Assembly: GCA_025464975.1 (NCBI GenBank) | Contig: JAODMT010000009.1 | Span: 310,001-374,000, forward strand | Direction: 5' to 3' | DNA from: Microbacteriaceae bacterium | GTDB taxonomy: Bacteria > Actinomycetota > Actinomycetes > Actinomycetales > Microbacteriaceae | DNA: 64,000 nt | Part shown: positions 28,605-37,218 of the stretch, one piece after another | Position numbering within the stretch: the stretch's first letter is position 1 | Layout of the letters: the number at the start of each line of letters is the position of its first letter | Translations under genes and position numbers: made by a program | Notes under the pieces: model-generated | What the model was told of the DNA's origin: nothing | The model's input: only the letters and a program-made list of their open reading frames with translations | Database searches by the model: none

Positions 28605-28961
28605 TCGGGAGGCTGGACGTTCCCTATGAATAGTCGAGATGTCGTCACTGCTGAGGACTGAGCCCGCCTAAACCAGCGGCAACACGAAGTAGGCGCAACG
28701 CGCAGGGCGTTGCCTCAGGGGCTCGCATGGACGGGCAAATCGGTGCGGCAGACCGTCCGCGCGCTCGAGCCGCCTGCATTGTCGGCGGCTCCCGGAGCTA
28801 CGGGTAAGTCAGGCACCAGCCGATCGACGGGTCGACCGGCACACCGTTGACCTCGCCCGATCGGAGTGGCCAACGGGAATACGTCGCCACGCTGGATGAG
28901 AGCCGCCGACCGGGCGACGAAGCTCTTGCACGGTCCGCGTCGGCTTCATCGACACGGCGCG
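28605..28961. other. Gene-free stretch between export operon and sugar ABC operon
   Basis: About 357 bases with no supported gene. A perfect 7-bp hairpin GCAACGC-GCAGG-GCGTTGC lies at 28695-28713 and may end the leftward sugar operon transcript. On the minus strand an open frame continues for about 60 codons past the ATPase stop, to a TAG near 28804, with no start codon of its own and no family I can name. It may be decayed coding sequence. Confidence 0.45.
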
Positions 28962-29777
28962 CTACTCCGAACTGAGGGTCTCGGGGCCTTTTGCCCCGGT
29001 GATGTAGGCGACCACCTCATCCATCGTCGTCTCCGAACTCATGAGGTCGGCGACCTTTCTCCCCCGCCGCATCACGATCACTCTGTTGCAGACGGACCAG
29101 AGGTGTTCGAGATTGTGGGTCACCATGAGCATCGTGAGGCCCCGCTGGCTGAGCTGGCTCACCAGTTCGAGAACCTCACGTGATTCACGCACGCCAAGCG
29201 CCGCGGTCGGTTCGTCGAGGAGAAGCAGCCGCTCACCCCAGAATGCCCCGCGGGCAATCGCTGCCATTTGGCGCTGGCCACCGGACATCCGCTCCACGGG
29301 CCGATTCTTCAGGTGCGGGATGGAGATGTTGAGGCTCTCGAGCGCGCTCGCCGCTGTGCTCGTCATGGAGCGCCGATTCATGATCTGAAAGAGTTTCGGT
29401 CCCCGGCCCCACGACCTCTCCCGCCCGACGAAAAAGTTTTCGGCGACGGTGAACGAGCTCACGAGTGCAAGGTCCTGGTACACGGTCTCGATGCCATGTC
29501 GTTGCGCGCGGGCCGGCGGCGTCAGCGTCTCCCGTTCTCCCTCGATGAGAATCTCTCCCGAACTCGGGCCGAACACTCCGGAGAGGATTTTCACGAGCGT
29601 CGACTTGCCGGCACCATTGTCTCCGACCAAACCGACGACATCGCCGCGCCGCAGTTCGAACGACACGTCGTCCAGGGCATGCACTCCCCCGAACAGCTTG
29701 CTCACATTTCGAAGAGTCACCAATGGTGCGGCGGTCGTCAACCCGCGGTCGATGGTGTTGCGTTCGTCAGGCTGCAT
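28962..29777 (-). CDS. Monosaccharide ABC transporter ATPase, single-domain (FrcA-like)
   Basis: 271-residue ATPase of the ribose/xylose/fructose (CUT2) class, but with one nucleotide-binding domain instead of the fused pair of RbsA/XylG. Walker A GDNGAGKST (52-60), signature MSGGQRQM, Walker B LLLLDEPTAALG and switch His in VTHN. FrcA of the frcBCA system has the same single-domain form. Its start overlaps the permease end by 11 bases. Last gene of the receptor-permease-ATPase operon. Confidence 0.92.
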   Translation of the reverse strand: MQPDERNTIDRGLTTAAPLVTLRNVSKLFGGVHALDDVSFELRRGDVVGLVGDNGAGKSTLVKILSGVFGPSSGEILIEGERETLTPPARAQRHGIETVYQDLALVSSFTVAENFFVGRERSWGRGPKLFQIMNRRSMTSTAASALESLNISIPHLKNRPVERMSGGQRQMAAIARGAFWGERLLLLDEPTAALGVRESREVLELVSQLSQRGLTMLMVTHNLEHLWSVCNRVIVMRRGRKVADLMSSETTMDEVVAYITGAKGPETLSSE

Positions 29778-30798
29778 AGCGTCGACTCACACTCCCCAGC
29801 GCCACGGCAATCACGAGAAGGCCTCCCGAGAACATGTATTGCGTGAAAATTGGCGCTCCCAGAATGGCGAGGCCATTGTTTCCGACCGCGACAGTCAACA
29901 CGCCGATTAGAGTGCCGACGATGTGGAATTCGCCCTGATGCAGCGCAGCAGAGCCGAGGTACGCGGCGGCGAATGCGGAGAGCATGTAGCCGTCCCCGGC
30001 CGTCACCTGTCCGGAACCGAGATTGGACGCAAGCAGCACGCCCGTGATTGCCGCACACGTTCCCGAGATGGCAAACGCGATGACGCGAGTGCCATCGACG
30101 GCGATACCGGCCCGACGAGCGGTCTCAGGGCTCTTGCCCACCGCCTTGATGTGCTGGCCCTGCACCGTGCGATTGAGCAGGACCCACAGGAGTACAAGAG
30201 CGGTTGCCATGATCAGGATGAGGTTCGGTATGCCCCAGAACTGTCCGAGGCTGATCTCCGTGAACGACTGGGAGTGGGTGAGAGCTATCGGCATGCCACC
30301 CGAATAGGCGTAATTCAGTCCGATGACGAGCGTTCCCGTTCCAAGGGTCGCGATGAAGGCGTTCACCCCGAGCTTCGAGACGACGAGGCCGTTGATGATC
30401 CCAATCAGCAGGCCAGCCCCGATCGCCGTCACAATCGCGAGCGGAACCGGCCACTGGCCGTTGCTCAGGAGACCGACGACGAGGATACCGCTGAAGCTCG
30501 CGACATACCCGACGCTCAGGTCGAAGTCACCGGCGACCAGCGGAAGGGTGACTCCCGCGGCAACGATCGCCGCGAGTGACATGTCGGTCAGGACATTGCG
30601 GATGTTTCCGAGCGTTGGGAATGTCGATGGCTCAACGATCGTGAACACGACGATCATGATCACTAACGCGAAGATCGTGCCGTAGTTGCCGAGCAGTCGC
30701 ATCAGTCCACTCGAGCGTGAGCCGCGCGCACTCGCCGGCTTCAACACGGACTGGAGCAACGACTTCAGCCCGCTGGCTTCTGTCAGGGAGGACGACAT
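29767..30798 (-). CDS. Monosaccharide ABC transporter permease (RbsC/FrcC family)
   Basis: 343-residue permease with about nine to ten hydrophobic helices. Diagnostic segments are AAGVTLPLVAGDFDLSVG near the centre and GKSPETARRAGIAVDGTR, the cytoplasmic coupling loop of CUT2 permeases. I start at the ATG 30796-30798, which follows GGTGAG overlapping the receptor stop; the longest frame would overlap the receptor by 32 bases. Works with the receptor upstream and the ATPase downstream. Confidence 0.92.
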   Translation of the reverse strand: MSSSLTEASGLKSLLQSVLKPASARGSRSSGLMRLLGNYGTIFALVIMIVVFTIVEPSTFPTLGNIRNVLTDMSLAAIVAAGVTLPLVAGDFDLSVGYVASFSGILVVGLLSNGQWPVPLAIVTAIGAGLLIGIINGLVVSKLGVNAFIATLGTGTLVIGLNYAYSGGMPIALTHSQSFTEISLGQFWGIPNLILIMATALVLLWVLLNRTVQGQHIKAVGKSPETARRAGIAVDGTRVIAFAISGTCAAITGVLLASNLGSGQVTAGDGYMLSAFAAAYLGSAALHQGEFHIVGTLIGVLTVAVGNNGLAILGAPIFTQYMFSGGLLVIAVALGSVSRRYAA

Positions 30799-30808
30799 CG
30801 CTCGTGGC

Positions 30809-31786
30809 TCACCCAGCATGGGCGGCAGAGAACGAGTCAATGTTGCTCTTGGTGACGATGACGTAGTCGGGAATGACCGACCGCGGCTTCCACGACGCTC
30901 CCTTCGAACGGATCTGTGGGATCGAGTCGACCAGGATCTTGCCCGCTGAGGCCAGATCCAGCCACAGCGTCGCAGTCATCGTTCCGGCCCGAACGGCTTG
31001 CAACGCGGACGGCGTTGCGTTGTACGAGTAGACCTTTACGTCCGTGCGACCGTTCTGCTGCAGAGCCGAAACAGCGCCAAGCGCGTTGTCGTCATAGCAA
31101 TTGAAGATGGCAAAATTGCCCGACTTGTTGGCGTTTGCCGACAACCAGGCCGAGGTAGCGGCCTTTGATGTCTCCGCGGCCCCGGGGATGCTGATCTCGT
31201 GGTTCGTGACGGAGACCCCCGACTGCTTCTTCACGATCGAGTCGAAGGCATCCGCACGTTGACGGCAGGGAACTCCGGGGTGATAGGTGAGGTTGAGCAC
31301 GGTACCGGTGTTCTTGATGTCCTTGAGCATCAGGTCGACCATTGGCTTGCCTGCACCGTCGTCGGTGCTGAGGGCGATTCCCGGCGCCATTCCTCCTCCG
31401 GCCGAGAGCACGGGTATATTCGCGCCCCTCGCCGCGGAAAGCCCCGATGCCAGAGCGGTCGAGTCGAAGACAGTCACGATTATCGCTGAGACGTTCTTCG
31501 TCACCAGATTCTTGATGTCGGTTACCGCCTGCTGCTGGTCGCCGTTCGCGTTCAGGTTCTCGACCGACCATCCTTTCGACTCGGCGACCTTCGTCATCGA
31601 AGTGACCATCTTGTTTGTGTCGACGTCGGATGTCGAGAACGTCACGATGCCGACGGACAGCGCTTTCGACGATGCCTGCGGCTTCGCGCTGCTGCAACCG
31701 GTCAAAGCCAGGGCGGCTGCGGTGAGTCCAGAGATAGCGGCGACGGAACGAAATCGCCGCCCCGGGGTCGAGCGAGTGCTGAGCAT
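30809..31786 (-). CDS. Sugar ABC transporter substrate-binding lipoprotein (RbsB-like)
   Basis: 325-residue receptor. Signal peptide with lipobox ALTGC (about residues 26-30), then the two-lobed periplasmic-binding fold of the Peripla_BP_4 class: SVGIVTFSTSDVDTNKMVTSM, ENLNANGDQQQAVTDIKNL, and the DDGAGKPMVDLMLKD region. The ATG at 31784-31786 follows a strong GGAGG. It is the first gene of the leftward operon, with a TATAAT promoter and an operator upstream. The sugar is unknown; no catabolic gene is in the cluster. Confidence 0.92.
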   Translation of the reverse strand: MLSTRSTPGRRFRSVAAISGLTAAALALTGCSSAKPQASSKALSVGIVTFSTSDVDTNKMVTSMTKVAESKGWSVENLNANGDQQQAVTDIKNLVTKNVSAIIVTVFDSTALASGLSAARGANIPVLSAGGGMAPGIALSTDDGAGKPMVDLMLKDIKNTGTVLNLTYHPGVPCRQRADAFDSIVKKQSGVSVTNHEISIPGAAETSKAATSAWLSANANKSGNFAIFNCYDDNALGAVSALQQNGRTDVKVYSYNATPSALQAVRAGTMTATLWLDLASAGKILVDSIPQIRSKGASWKPRSVIPDYVIVTKSNIDSFSAAHAG

Positions 31787-31858
31787 GAATCCTCCGTGTC
31801 GGAAAAGGGACTTTGCTTGGCGACGGAGCGAGCCCACACGACTTCGGGTCAGGCTAGT

Positions 31859-31874
31859 GTGAAATCGTTTTCAC
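31859..31874. promoter_or_regulatory. LacI-type operator upstream of the RbsB-like gene
   Basis: GTGAAATCGTTTTCAC, a 16-bp palindrome with one mismatched pair, of the classic GTGAAAnCGnTTTCAC type. It lies about 16 bp downstream of the minus-strand TATAAT box, in the early transcribed region, where a bound repressor would block elongation. Confidence 0.75.
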
Positions 31875-31890
31875 GCCGTTGAGTTAGCAG

Positions 31891-31918
31891 ATTATAGCAA
31901 GGGGATATTGGCACGCAA
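31891..31918 (-). promoter_or_regulatory. Promoter of the RbsB-like sugar ABC operon
   Basis: TTGCGT (31913-31918), 16-nt spacer, perfect TATAAT (31891-31896) on the minus strand. The leader is about 95 nt long and includes the operator. Confidence 0.7.
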
Positions 31919-32043
31919 CCCCGAATTGCCAGGTGCCATTCGGGCGTAATCTAGCCAAGGCGGCCGAGCCGAGAGATGCTCGTTCACGCTTCCCGTCGCT
32001 TGTCAAACACCGTGGCCAAATGCCGCGCAGTCAGAGGGGTGCA

Positions 32044-33015
32044 ATGCCGGCTAGTCGCGCAAGACTCGTGGATGTCGCCCGGTTGGCTGGCGTTTCTCCC
32101 GCGACCGTTTCGCGCTCGCTTAACGGAAATGTGCCGGTCAATCCCCAGATTGTGGCTCGGGTTCATGCCGCAGCAGCGGAACTCGGTTATCGGCGCAACA
32201 AGATCGCCTCGGCGCTGCGGCGAAACGTCAGCGGGCTCATCGGAGTCATCGTGCCAGACGTGGCAAATCCGTTCTACACGGAGGTGGTGCGAGGCATCGA
32301 AGACACGCTAAGAGGAGCCGGCTACCTGCTCGTCTTGTGCAACAGCGACGGAAACGAGGAGAAGCAAACCGAATACCTTCGATTGCTCGCCGATCACCAG
32401 CTCGACGGTGTGATACTCGCTCCGGCGACCGCCAGTTTGCAGAAAATCGAAGACGCGGTCGGCTCCGGTCTCGTCGTAGTGCTGATCGACCGACGCGTCC
32501 CCGGCGCGACGGTTGACTCCGTGACCATTACGAATCGGGATGACGCTCGAATTCTCACCGCCGGACTGCTCGCTGGCTCGAAACGAATCGCGCACATCGG
32601 TGGGCCGAGCCGAACGAGCACGGCGGTGGATCGAGCCGCGGGTTTCATGGACGCCCACGTGTCGGCGGGCATCGAGCCCGATCCGCGGCTCGTCATCGAA
32701 ACCGACTACTCCGAACAGGGCGGTTACGAAGCGATGAAGGCTCTGCTCGACCTGGAACAGCCGCCAGCTGGCGTGTTCGTCGGCAACAACGTCATGACGC
32801 TCGGCGCGCTTCGAGCGATCGCCACAATGGAGCCGGATGCCGCCCCGAAGATCGTGAGCTTCGACCCGCTGCCCTGGTGGGCGTCGTCTCTGCATCCCGT
32901 GACTGTCGGATCCCATCCGAGCTATGCCCTCGGCACGACCGCTGCCGACCTCATTCTGTTGAGACTTGCGGAGCCCGAACGGGAGTACTCGGAAGTCGTC
33001 TTGACAGACGGCTAG
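32044..33015 (+). CDS. LacI family transcriptional regulator, divergent from the sugar ABC operon
   Basis: 323 residues. Helix-turn-helix LVDVARLAGVSPATVSRSLNGN, hinge (NKIASALRRNVSG), then sugar-binding domain with GVIVPDVANPFYTEVVRGIED and GGYEAMKALLDLEQPPAGVFVGNN. The ATG at 32044 follows GAGGGG; the longer frame has no conserved residues. Divergent placement and the palindrome at 31859-31874 make it the likely repressor of the receptor-permease-ATPase operon, released by the imported sugar. Confidence 0.93.
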   Translation: MPASRARLVDVARLAGVSPATVSRSLNGNVPVNPQIVARVHAAAAELGYRRNKIASALRRNVSGLIGVIVPDVANPFYTEVVRGIEDTLRGAGYLLVLCNSDGNEEKQTEYLRLLADHQLDGVILAPATASLQKIEDAVGSGLVVVLIDRRVPGATVDSVTITNRDDARILTAGLLAGSKRIAHIGGPSRTSTAVDRAAGFMDAHVSAGIEPDPRLVIETDYSEQGGYEAMKALLDLEQPPAGVFVGNNVMTLGALRAIATMEPDAAPKIVSFDPLPWWASSLHPVTVGSHPSYALGTTAADLILLRLAEPEREYSEVVLTDG

Positions 33016-33018
33016 TCG

Positions 33019-33252
33019 TTAGCGCGGCGGGATCACTTTTCGCAGATGCAGTGACAGCGGCGAGCGGCGAGCGGCGAGAATATGATTACTGCTCAGTGCA
33101 GCTAACCCGCCGGCTGCCTGATGTTTTGCGAACCCGAGGCCCCGATGGTGAAGGCTATCCGCGTGGGCAATCCCGCTGAGGAGCAAAACGGCCGACGCGG
33201 TGAGAGCTGTGACCGAAGTCACCATGCCCGTGCGCCTAAGGGTTAAATTCAT
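33019..33252 (-). CDS. Possible small secreted protein
   Basis: 77 residues with a good signal peptide: MNLTLRRTGMVTSVTALTASAVLLLSGIAHA, cleavage likely after AHA. The mature part is 45 residues, His/Arg/Leu-rich and without cysteines. A TACTTAT box lies about 25 bases upstream and GAAGG 8-9 nt before the ATG. It converges on the LacI gene and ends four bases from its stop. No family is recognised, and the 3' end contains a short tandem repeat, so chance is possible. Confidence 0.4.
   Translation of the reverse strand: MNLTLRRTGMVTSVTALTASAVLLLSGIAHADSLHHRGLGFAKHQAAGGLAALSSNHILAARRSPLSLHLRKVIPPR
33058..33078. repeat. Triple CGGCGAG heptamer repeat
   Basis: Three exact head-to-tail copies of CGGCGAG just downstream of the LacI gene and inside the 3' part of the small secreted-protein frame. 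It may mark replication slippage. Confidence 0.7.
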
Positions 33253-33387
33253 GGTGGTTTAGCCTTCGGGATAAGTAGAAGGACATCGGGTGGGCCCCCC
33301 TGCTATTGAAGGTACTTGTGGGCACTCACCCCGCGCAGGCTGCCGCCGTTCAAATACCTAAACGGTGCTCAGGTATTCAAGCGACTG

Positions 33388-34344
33388 TCACGAGCCAGCT
33401 AGACGCTCGGCGTCGATTGACGCAACCGGCGCTTGCGACCGCGGTTTCTCGGAGCGAACGAACCCGATGCCCACCAGAACGAGGACGCCGCCGACCAACT
33501 GACCGAGCGTGAGCTCTTCACCAAGGAGCAGCCACGCATAAAAGGTTGCAGCCACCACCTCGAGCAGTCCAGTAAACGAGGCAAGTCGCGCACCCAGAAT
33601 TTCAGTGGCCGCAATGCTCGCCGCGTACGCGATCGCCGTGCTGATGACACCGACGACCAGCAGCGGCAACCACCACGGCACAACGCCGCCGAAAAGCACC
33701 ACGCCGTCGAAGGACGCGGTGAACGAAACTATGCCCGTCAATCCCACCACGCCAAGCAGAAGGCCGCCGAGAAGTAGCCCGAACCCGGCGAGCGCGACCG
33801 CGGGCAAGCCATCGCTCGGGCGAGCGGCGATAACGTAATAGAGGGCACAACCCACCATCGCGGCGAGCGCCAAAGCGAGGCCAAGAGCATCCATCCGTGC
33901 GTCGCGGCCCGGCGACACAACAAGCACGAGCCCGAGCAGAGCGACTCCCGACCCTACGAGCACGACTGATTTTGGCCGTCGCCTGGTGAGGACCCAGGCG
34001 CTCGCGACAAGCAGTAGGGGTGCCGTGTACTCGATCAGGATGCCTGTCCCGACCGGAATGCGCTGAATGGCCGCGAAGTACAGCAACTGCGTGCCGGCGA
34101 CGCCCACGAAAGCCATGGCAAGGACGCGCCAGCGTGCACGCCATAGAGCGGACCACCTACCGCGGAGAGTGAGCACCGCGAACGGAAGCAGCACGACCCC
34201 ACCGACAAGGGCTCGTACGGTCACGGCCGCCGCTGGGCTCCAGCCTGATTCGAGCAAAGGCTTGGCGAAGGCGCCAGAGGAACCAAAAGCAGCGGCGGCG
34301 ATGACCGCGATGACAAGCCCAGCCGTTGTAGACGGGTTCTTCAT
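33388..34344 (-). CDS. EamA/DMT family transporter
   Basis: 318-residue inner-membrane protein with ten hydrophobic helices in two EamA repeats (about 8-145 and 152-300), the RhaT/YdcZ-like drug/metabolite exporter layout. AAAFGSSGAFAKPLLESGWSP is the typical first loop. The ATG at 34342-34344 was chosen because GTGAGGAG precedes it. The C-terminal tail is short and charged. Likely exports amino acids or small metabolites; substrate unknown. A small AATACCT/AGGTATT hairpin (33353-33377) lies after its stop. Confidence 0.9.
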   Translation of the reverse strand: MKNPSTTAGLVIAVIAAAAFGSSGAFAKPLLESGWSPAAAVTVRALVGGVVLLPFAVLTLRGRWSALWRARWRVLAMAFVGVAGTQLLYFAAIQRIPVGTGILIEYTAPLLLVASAWVLTRRRPKSVVLVGSGVALLGLVLVVSPGRDARMDALGLALALAAMVGCALYYVIAARPSDGLPAVALAGFGLLLGGLLLGVVGLTGIVSFTASFDGVVLFGGVVPWWLPLLVVGVISTAIAYAASIAATEILGARLASFTGLLEVVAATFYAWLLLGEELTLGQLVGGVLVLVGIGFVRSEKPRSQAPVASIDAERLAGS

Positions 34345-34530
34345 GACGCTCCTCACAGGCCCTTCGTTCACAACATGGAATCGACGGTAATCGGTGTGGG
34401 AGTGACACGGAAGCCACGCTCGCGTTCGCTCCGACTCTCGCCCCATCGATCACCGACGCCCGGGCCCTCCCCGGCTCGTGCGATACGACAGCCTGGAGTG
34501 CCGGGTCGAAGCGATTCATCGGCATCCGCC

Positions 34531-34581
34531 GAAACGAAAACGACCGCATCCGACGAGCCGTTGAACGCTCGTCGGATGCGG
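34531..34581 (-). terminator. Rho-independent terminator of the alcohol dehydrogenase gene
   Basis: Perfect 15-bp stem (34544-34558 with 34567-34581), 8-nt loop. On the minus strand it is followed by TCGTTTTCGTTTC, a U-rich tract. It lies 33 bases beyond the dehydrogenase stop. Confidence 0.85.
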
Positions 34582-34613
34582 CCGCATACGCCACTACTTC
34601 GGCTGGCTCAGCC

Positions 34614-35660
34614 TCAGGCGATGGTGGCGCCGTCGATGACGAACCGGTAGCGAACGTCAGACTTGAGGACGCGCTCGTATGCCTCGTTGATCTGGTCGGC
34701 CGAGATCAGTTCGATCTCGGAACCCAGCTTGTGCTCTGCACAGAAGTTCAGCATCTCCTGCGTCTCGCGGATTCCTCCGATCAAGGAGCCGGCGAAGGTA
34801 CGACGCCCCCCGATGAGGCTGAATGCGTTCACTGCCAGCGGTTCGGCGGGGGCGCCGACGCTCACCAGCGCGCCGTCGAGAGCGAGCAGGCTCAGGTAGG
34901 CGTTGATGTCGATTACCGCGCTGACCGTGTTCAGGATGAGGTCGAACTGGCCCGCAAGCGCGGCAAAAGTTTCGGGATCCGAGGTGGCGTAGAAGTGGTC
35001 GGCACCGAGAGCGATCCCGGCGTCCTTCTTGCTCAGGGTCTGCGACAGTACGGTCACCTCGGCGCCGAGTGCGTGCGCGATCTTTACGGCCATGTGGCCG
35101 AGACCGCCGAGGCCGACGATGGCTACCTTCTTGCCGGGACCTGCGCCCCAGTGGTGCAGCGGCGAGTAGGTGGTGATGCCGGCGCAGAGCAGCGGGGCCG
35201 CAACATCCAGTTCGAGGCCATCGGGAATGGCGAGGACGAAGTCTTCGATCACGACGACCTGGGTGGAGTAACCGCCCTGGGTGATTGAGCCATCGCGGTC
35301 AACGCTGCCGTAGGTCTCGGTCATGCCCTTCGCGCAATACTGCTCCTCGCCCGCCTTGCAGTTAGCGCACTCGCCGCAGGAGTTCACCATGCAGCCGACG
35401 CCGACGCGATCGCCGACCTTGTACTTAGTGACCTCGGGGCCGACCTCGGCGACGATTCCGACGATCTCGTGCCCGGGAGCGAGCGGGAACTCGCGTGGGC
35501 CCCATTCGCCGCGCACCGTGTGGATGTCGGAGTGGCAGACGCCGGCGTACTTGATGTCGATGAGCACATCGTGCGCTCCGACGTCGCGTCGCTCGATCGT
35601 GGTCTTCACGAGGGGCGCTGCGGCGGAGGGAGCGGCGTAAGCGGTAACAGTTGTAGGCAT
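34614..35660 (-). CDS. Zinc-dependent NAD(P)-alcohol dehydrogenase (YahK/AdhC-like)
   Basis: 348-residue cytoplasmic medium-chain dehydrogenase. Catalytic zinc ligands Cys42 (GVCHSD) and His64-Glu65 (GHEIVG); structural zinc cysteines 95, 98, 101 and 109; nucleotide-binding [13 protein letters not shown]. This ligand set fits the YahK/cinnamyl-alcohol-type NADP aldehyde reductases. I start at ATG 35658-35660, after GAAAGA; the frame can extend four codons. A strong terminator follows. The remnant of a different dehydrogenase lies just upstream. Confidence 0.93.
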   Translation of the reverse strand: MPTTVTAYAAPSAAAPLVKTTIERRDVGAHDVLIDIKYAGVCHSDIHTVRGEWGPREFPLAPGHEIVGIVAEVGPEVTKYKVGDRVGVGCMVNSCGECANCKAGEEQYCAKGMTETYGSVDRDGSITQGGYSTQVVVIEDFVLAIPDGLELDVAAPLLCAGITTYSPLHHWGAGPGKKVAIVGLGGLGHMAVKIAHALGAEVTVLSQTLSKKDAGIALGADHFYATSDPETFAALAGQFDLILNTVSAVIDINAYLSLLALDGALVSVGAPAEPLAVNAFSLIGGRRTFAGSLIGGIRETQEMLNFCAEHKLGSEIELISADQINEAYERVLKSDVRYRFVIDGATIA

Positions 35661-35699
35661 GGGTTCTTTCATTGGGGGATGGGTGATTCGAAATGTGAG

Positions 35700-35805
35700 C
35701 TAAGGGGGGCCGATGCGCACCTTTGAGCGCCTGACGGTCGGCCATCGCCTGGTAGTCGGCGGGCACCTCGTCGAGGCTGGCGGTCGGTGGAAACACGACC
35801 TGAAT
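35700..35805 (-). pseudogene. C-terminal remnant of another alcohol dehydrogenase, frameshifted
   Basis: The minus strand reads VVFPPTASLDEVPADYQAMADRQAL and, after a one-base shift at the AAA of 35722-35724, KVRIGPP followed by TAG. The pattern DEVPxxYxAMADRxALKV is the usual C-terminus of zinc alcohol dehydrogenases. No N-terminal part is found in the remaining gap. It is not the same family branch as the intact gene next to it, whose C-terminus differs. This is a decayed tail left by deletion. Confidence 0.65.
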
Positions 35806-35963
35806 CGAGCGTAGCAGCGAACGGGCTGGGAATTTCCCTTGCGGACGAGCGACGGACCAACGCCGAAGAGGCGCGGCACTCTTCGTCGCAGAAAAGCATG
35901 ACGGGTTCGGAGAGACACCCGTCGCGTCGCCCGGGACTCCTGCCCCTCCTGCAGAATGGTGAG
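35806..35963. other. Gap upstream of a membrane-anchored hypothetical gene
   Basis: No gene recognised. It could contain heavily decayed dehydrogenase sequence. A CAGAAT box at 35952-35957 lies 6 nt before the GTG of the next gene. Confidence 0.3.
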
Positions 35964-36437
35964 GTGAACTTGCTTACCGTGCTCCTGCCCATCGCCACCC
36001 TCATTCTCGGCGCGCTTGGCAGCTTCTTTGCGGAATCTGTCCGCCACACAAAATCGCGTCGTGAGGCCCTCGCTGACGCGCTGCGAGCAACGCGTTCGGA
36101 GCGGTACATCGCCTTCGTCGACGCTGCCCACACTGCAGCTCATACCCTGGGCAGAATGGCGGACGGATGCCCCAATCCCCTCCCCCAGGATCCGGAAAAG
36201 TACTGGCTGGTCGACAGTGAGGTCACCCAGAAGCTGCGGAGTCTGGAGATTGTGGGCGGCGACACTGTCGTAGAGAAAGCGCGGGCCATCCGGGCCGCCC
36301 TTGTGGAGTTCCGCGGTGCTGTCGAATCCGGAGTCGAGTATTGGAGTCCCGAATATCGGAGCAAGTACCAGCCTGTCGCCGAAGCCCGCGACTCGATGAT
36401 CCGAGCGGCACGCGACGAAATCGGCTCGCTGGTCTAG
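35964..36437 (+). CDS. Membrane-anchored hypothetical protein
   Basis: 157 residues from GTG 35964: one N-terminal hydrophobic segment (about 3-22) followed by a charged, mainly helical cytoplasmic part (RHTKSRREALADALRATRSERYIAF ...). A membrane anchor followed by helical bundles is seen in many actinobacterial proteins of unknown function. The GTG follows CAGAAT by six bases and may be leaderless; the frame is open upstream to 35787, but those residues look like noise. No neighbour suggests a role. Confidence 0.6.
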   Translation: MNLLTVLLPIATLILGALGSFFAESVRHTKSRREALADALRATRSERYIAFVDAAHTAAHTLGRMADGCPNPLPQDPEKYWLVDSEVTQKLRSLEIVGGDTVVEKARAIRAALVEFRGAVESGVEYWSPEYRSKYQPVAEARDSMIRAARDEIGSLV

Positions 36438-36439
36438 CT

Positions 36440-36483
36440 GATTCGGGGCGGCCGCGGGCCGCCTCGACAACCAGCGAACGAAC
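36440..36483. repeat. Dispersed intergenic repeat, copy A
   Basis: 44 bases that align without gaps, about 80% identical, with 40243-40286 on the same strand. The core GGCCGCGGGCCGCC is self-complementary. See copy B for the cleaner form. Confidence 0.65.
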
Positions 36484-36492
36484 CGGAACGGG

Positions 36493-36498
36493 TAGCGT
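36493..36498 (+). promoter_or_regulatory. Leaderless -10 box of the alpha/beta hydrolase gene
   Basis: TAGCGT, seven nt before the ATG, without ribosome binding site. Confidence 0.55.
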
Positions 36499-36505
36499 CG
36501 GGACC

Positions 36506-37162
36506 ATGGATGTCGCAGCGCCTACCTCTCTCGGCCCCGGCCGACTGGTCGTCGATGCCGCCGAGAACCCAAGCGCTGTGCTGTGGCTGGGCCACGGTGC
36601 CGGCGGCGGGATCGGGGCTGCCGACCTCACCGCGCTGGCCGCAATGCTGCCGGGCCAGGGCATCACGGTGGTGCGATACGAACAGCCGTGGCGGGTGGCC
36701 GGACGCAGAGTGGGAGCGCGGCCGGCGGCCCTGGACGTCGCCTGGCAGGAAACCGCGCCGCTGGTCAAGCAGATCACCGGCGGGCTGCCAGTGGTGGTGG
36801 GTGGTCGCAGCGCCGGCGCACGCGTGGCCTGCAGGACCGCGGGAACCGTCGATGCCGTGGCTGTCGTCTGCCTGGCATTCCCATTACATCCGCCCGGCCG
36901 CCCCGAGAAATCGCGGCTGAGCGAACTTCTCACCCCCGAGGTACCGGTACTGGTGCTGCAGGGTGAGCGCGACACCTTCGGAAGCGCCGCGACGCTCGCG
37001 GCCGAGGTGGGCGCGCGACGAAGCATCCGCGTTGTCGCCGTGCCGGGGGCCGATCACAGCATGAAGGTGCTGGCGTCGTCGCCGCTGAACGCGCGGGCGG
37101 TTGCCGAGCTGGTGACGTCGTCGGTTGCCGATTTCATCGGCGAGGTCACCCGGGGCACGTGA
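36506..37162 (+). CDS. Alpha/beta hydrolase, KANL3/Tex30-like
   Basis: 218-residue cytoplasmic hydrolase. Early strand-turn VLWLGHGAGGGIGAAD holds the oxyanion region; the nucleophile is Ser in GGRSAGAR; the acid is Asp in LQGERDTFG; the base is His in PGADHSM. This order and short length match the KANL3/Tex30 or dienelactone-like group. The ATG at 36506 follows a TAGCGT box by 7 nt; the frame extends upstream through copy A of the repeat without conservation. Substrate unknown. Confidence 0.85.
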   Translation: MDVAAPTSLGPGRLVVDAAENPSAVLWLGHGAGGGIGAADLTALAAMLPGQGITVVRYEQPWRVAGRRVGARPAALDVAWQETAPLVKQITGGLPVVVGGRSAGARVACRTAGTVDAVAVVCLAFPLHPPGRPEKSRLSELLTPEVPVLVLQGERDTFGSAATLAAEVGARRSIRVVAVPGADHSMKVLASSPLNARAVAELVTSSVADFIGEVTRGT

Positions 37163-37218
37163 CGCACGGAACTCGCGCGCCGGCGCAGACCGACGTGGCG
37201 CCGTGCCGTATCAGCAAG

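Noticed and set aside
28866-29183. 105-codon plus-strand frame in the gap before the FrcA-like gene
   Set aside because: Most of it is antisense to the ATPase and no motif is visible.
34545-34580. Possible regulatory palindrome near the alcohol dehydrogenase
   Set aside because: The stem is followed by a U-rich tract on the dehydrogenase strand and lies after its stop, so it is a terminator, not an operator.
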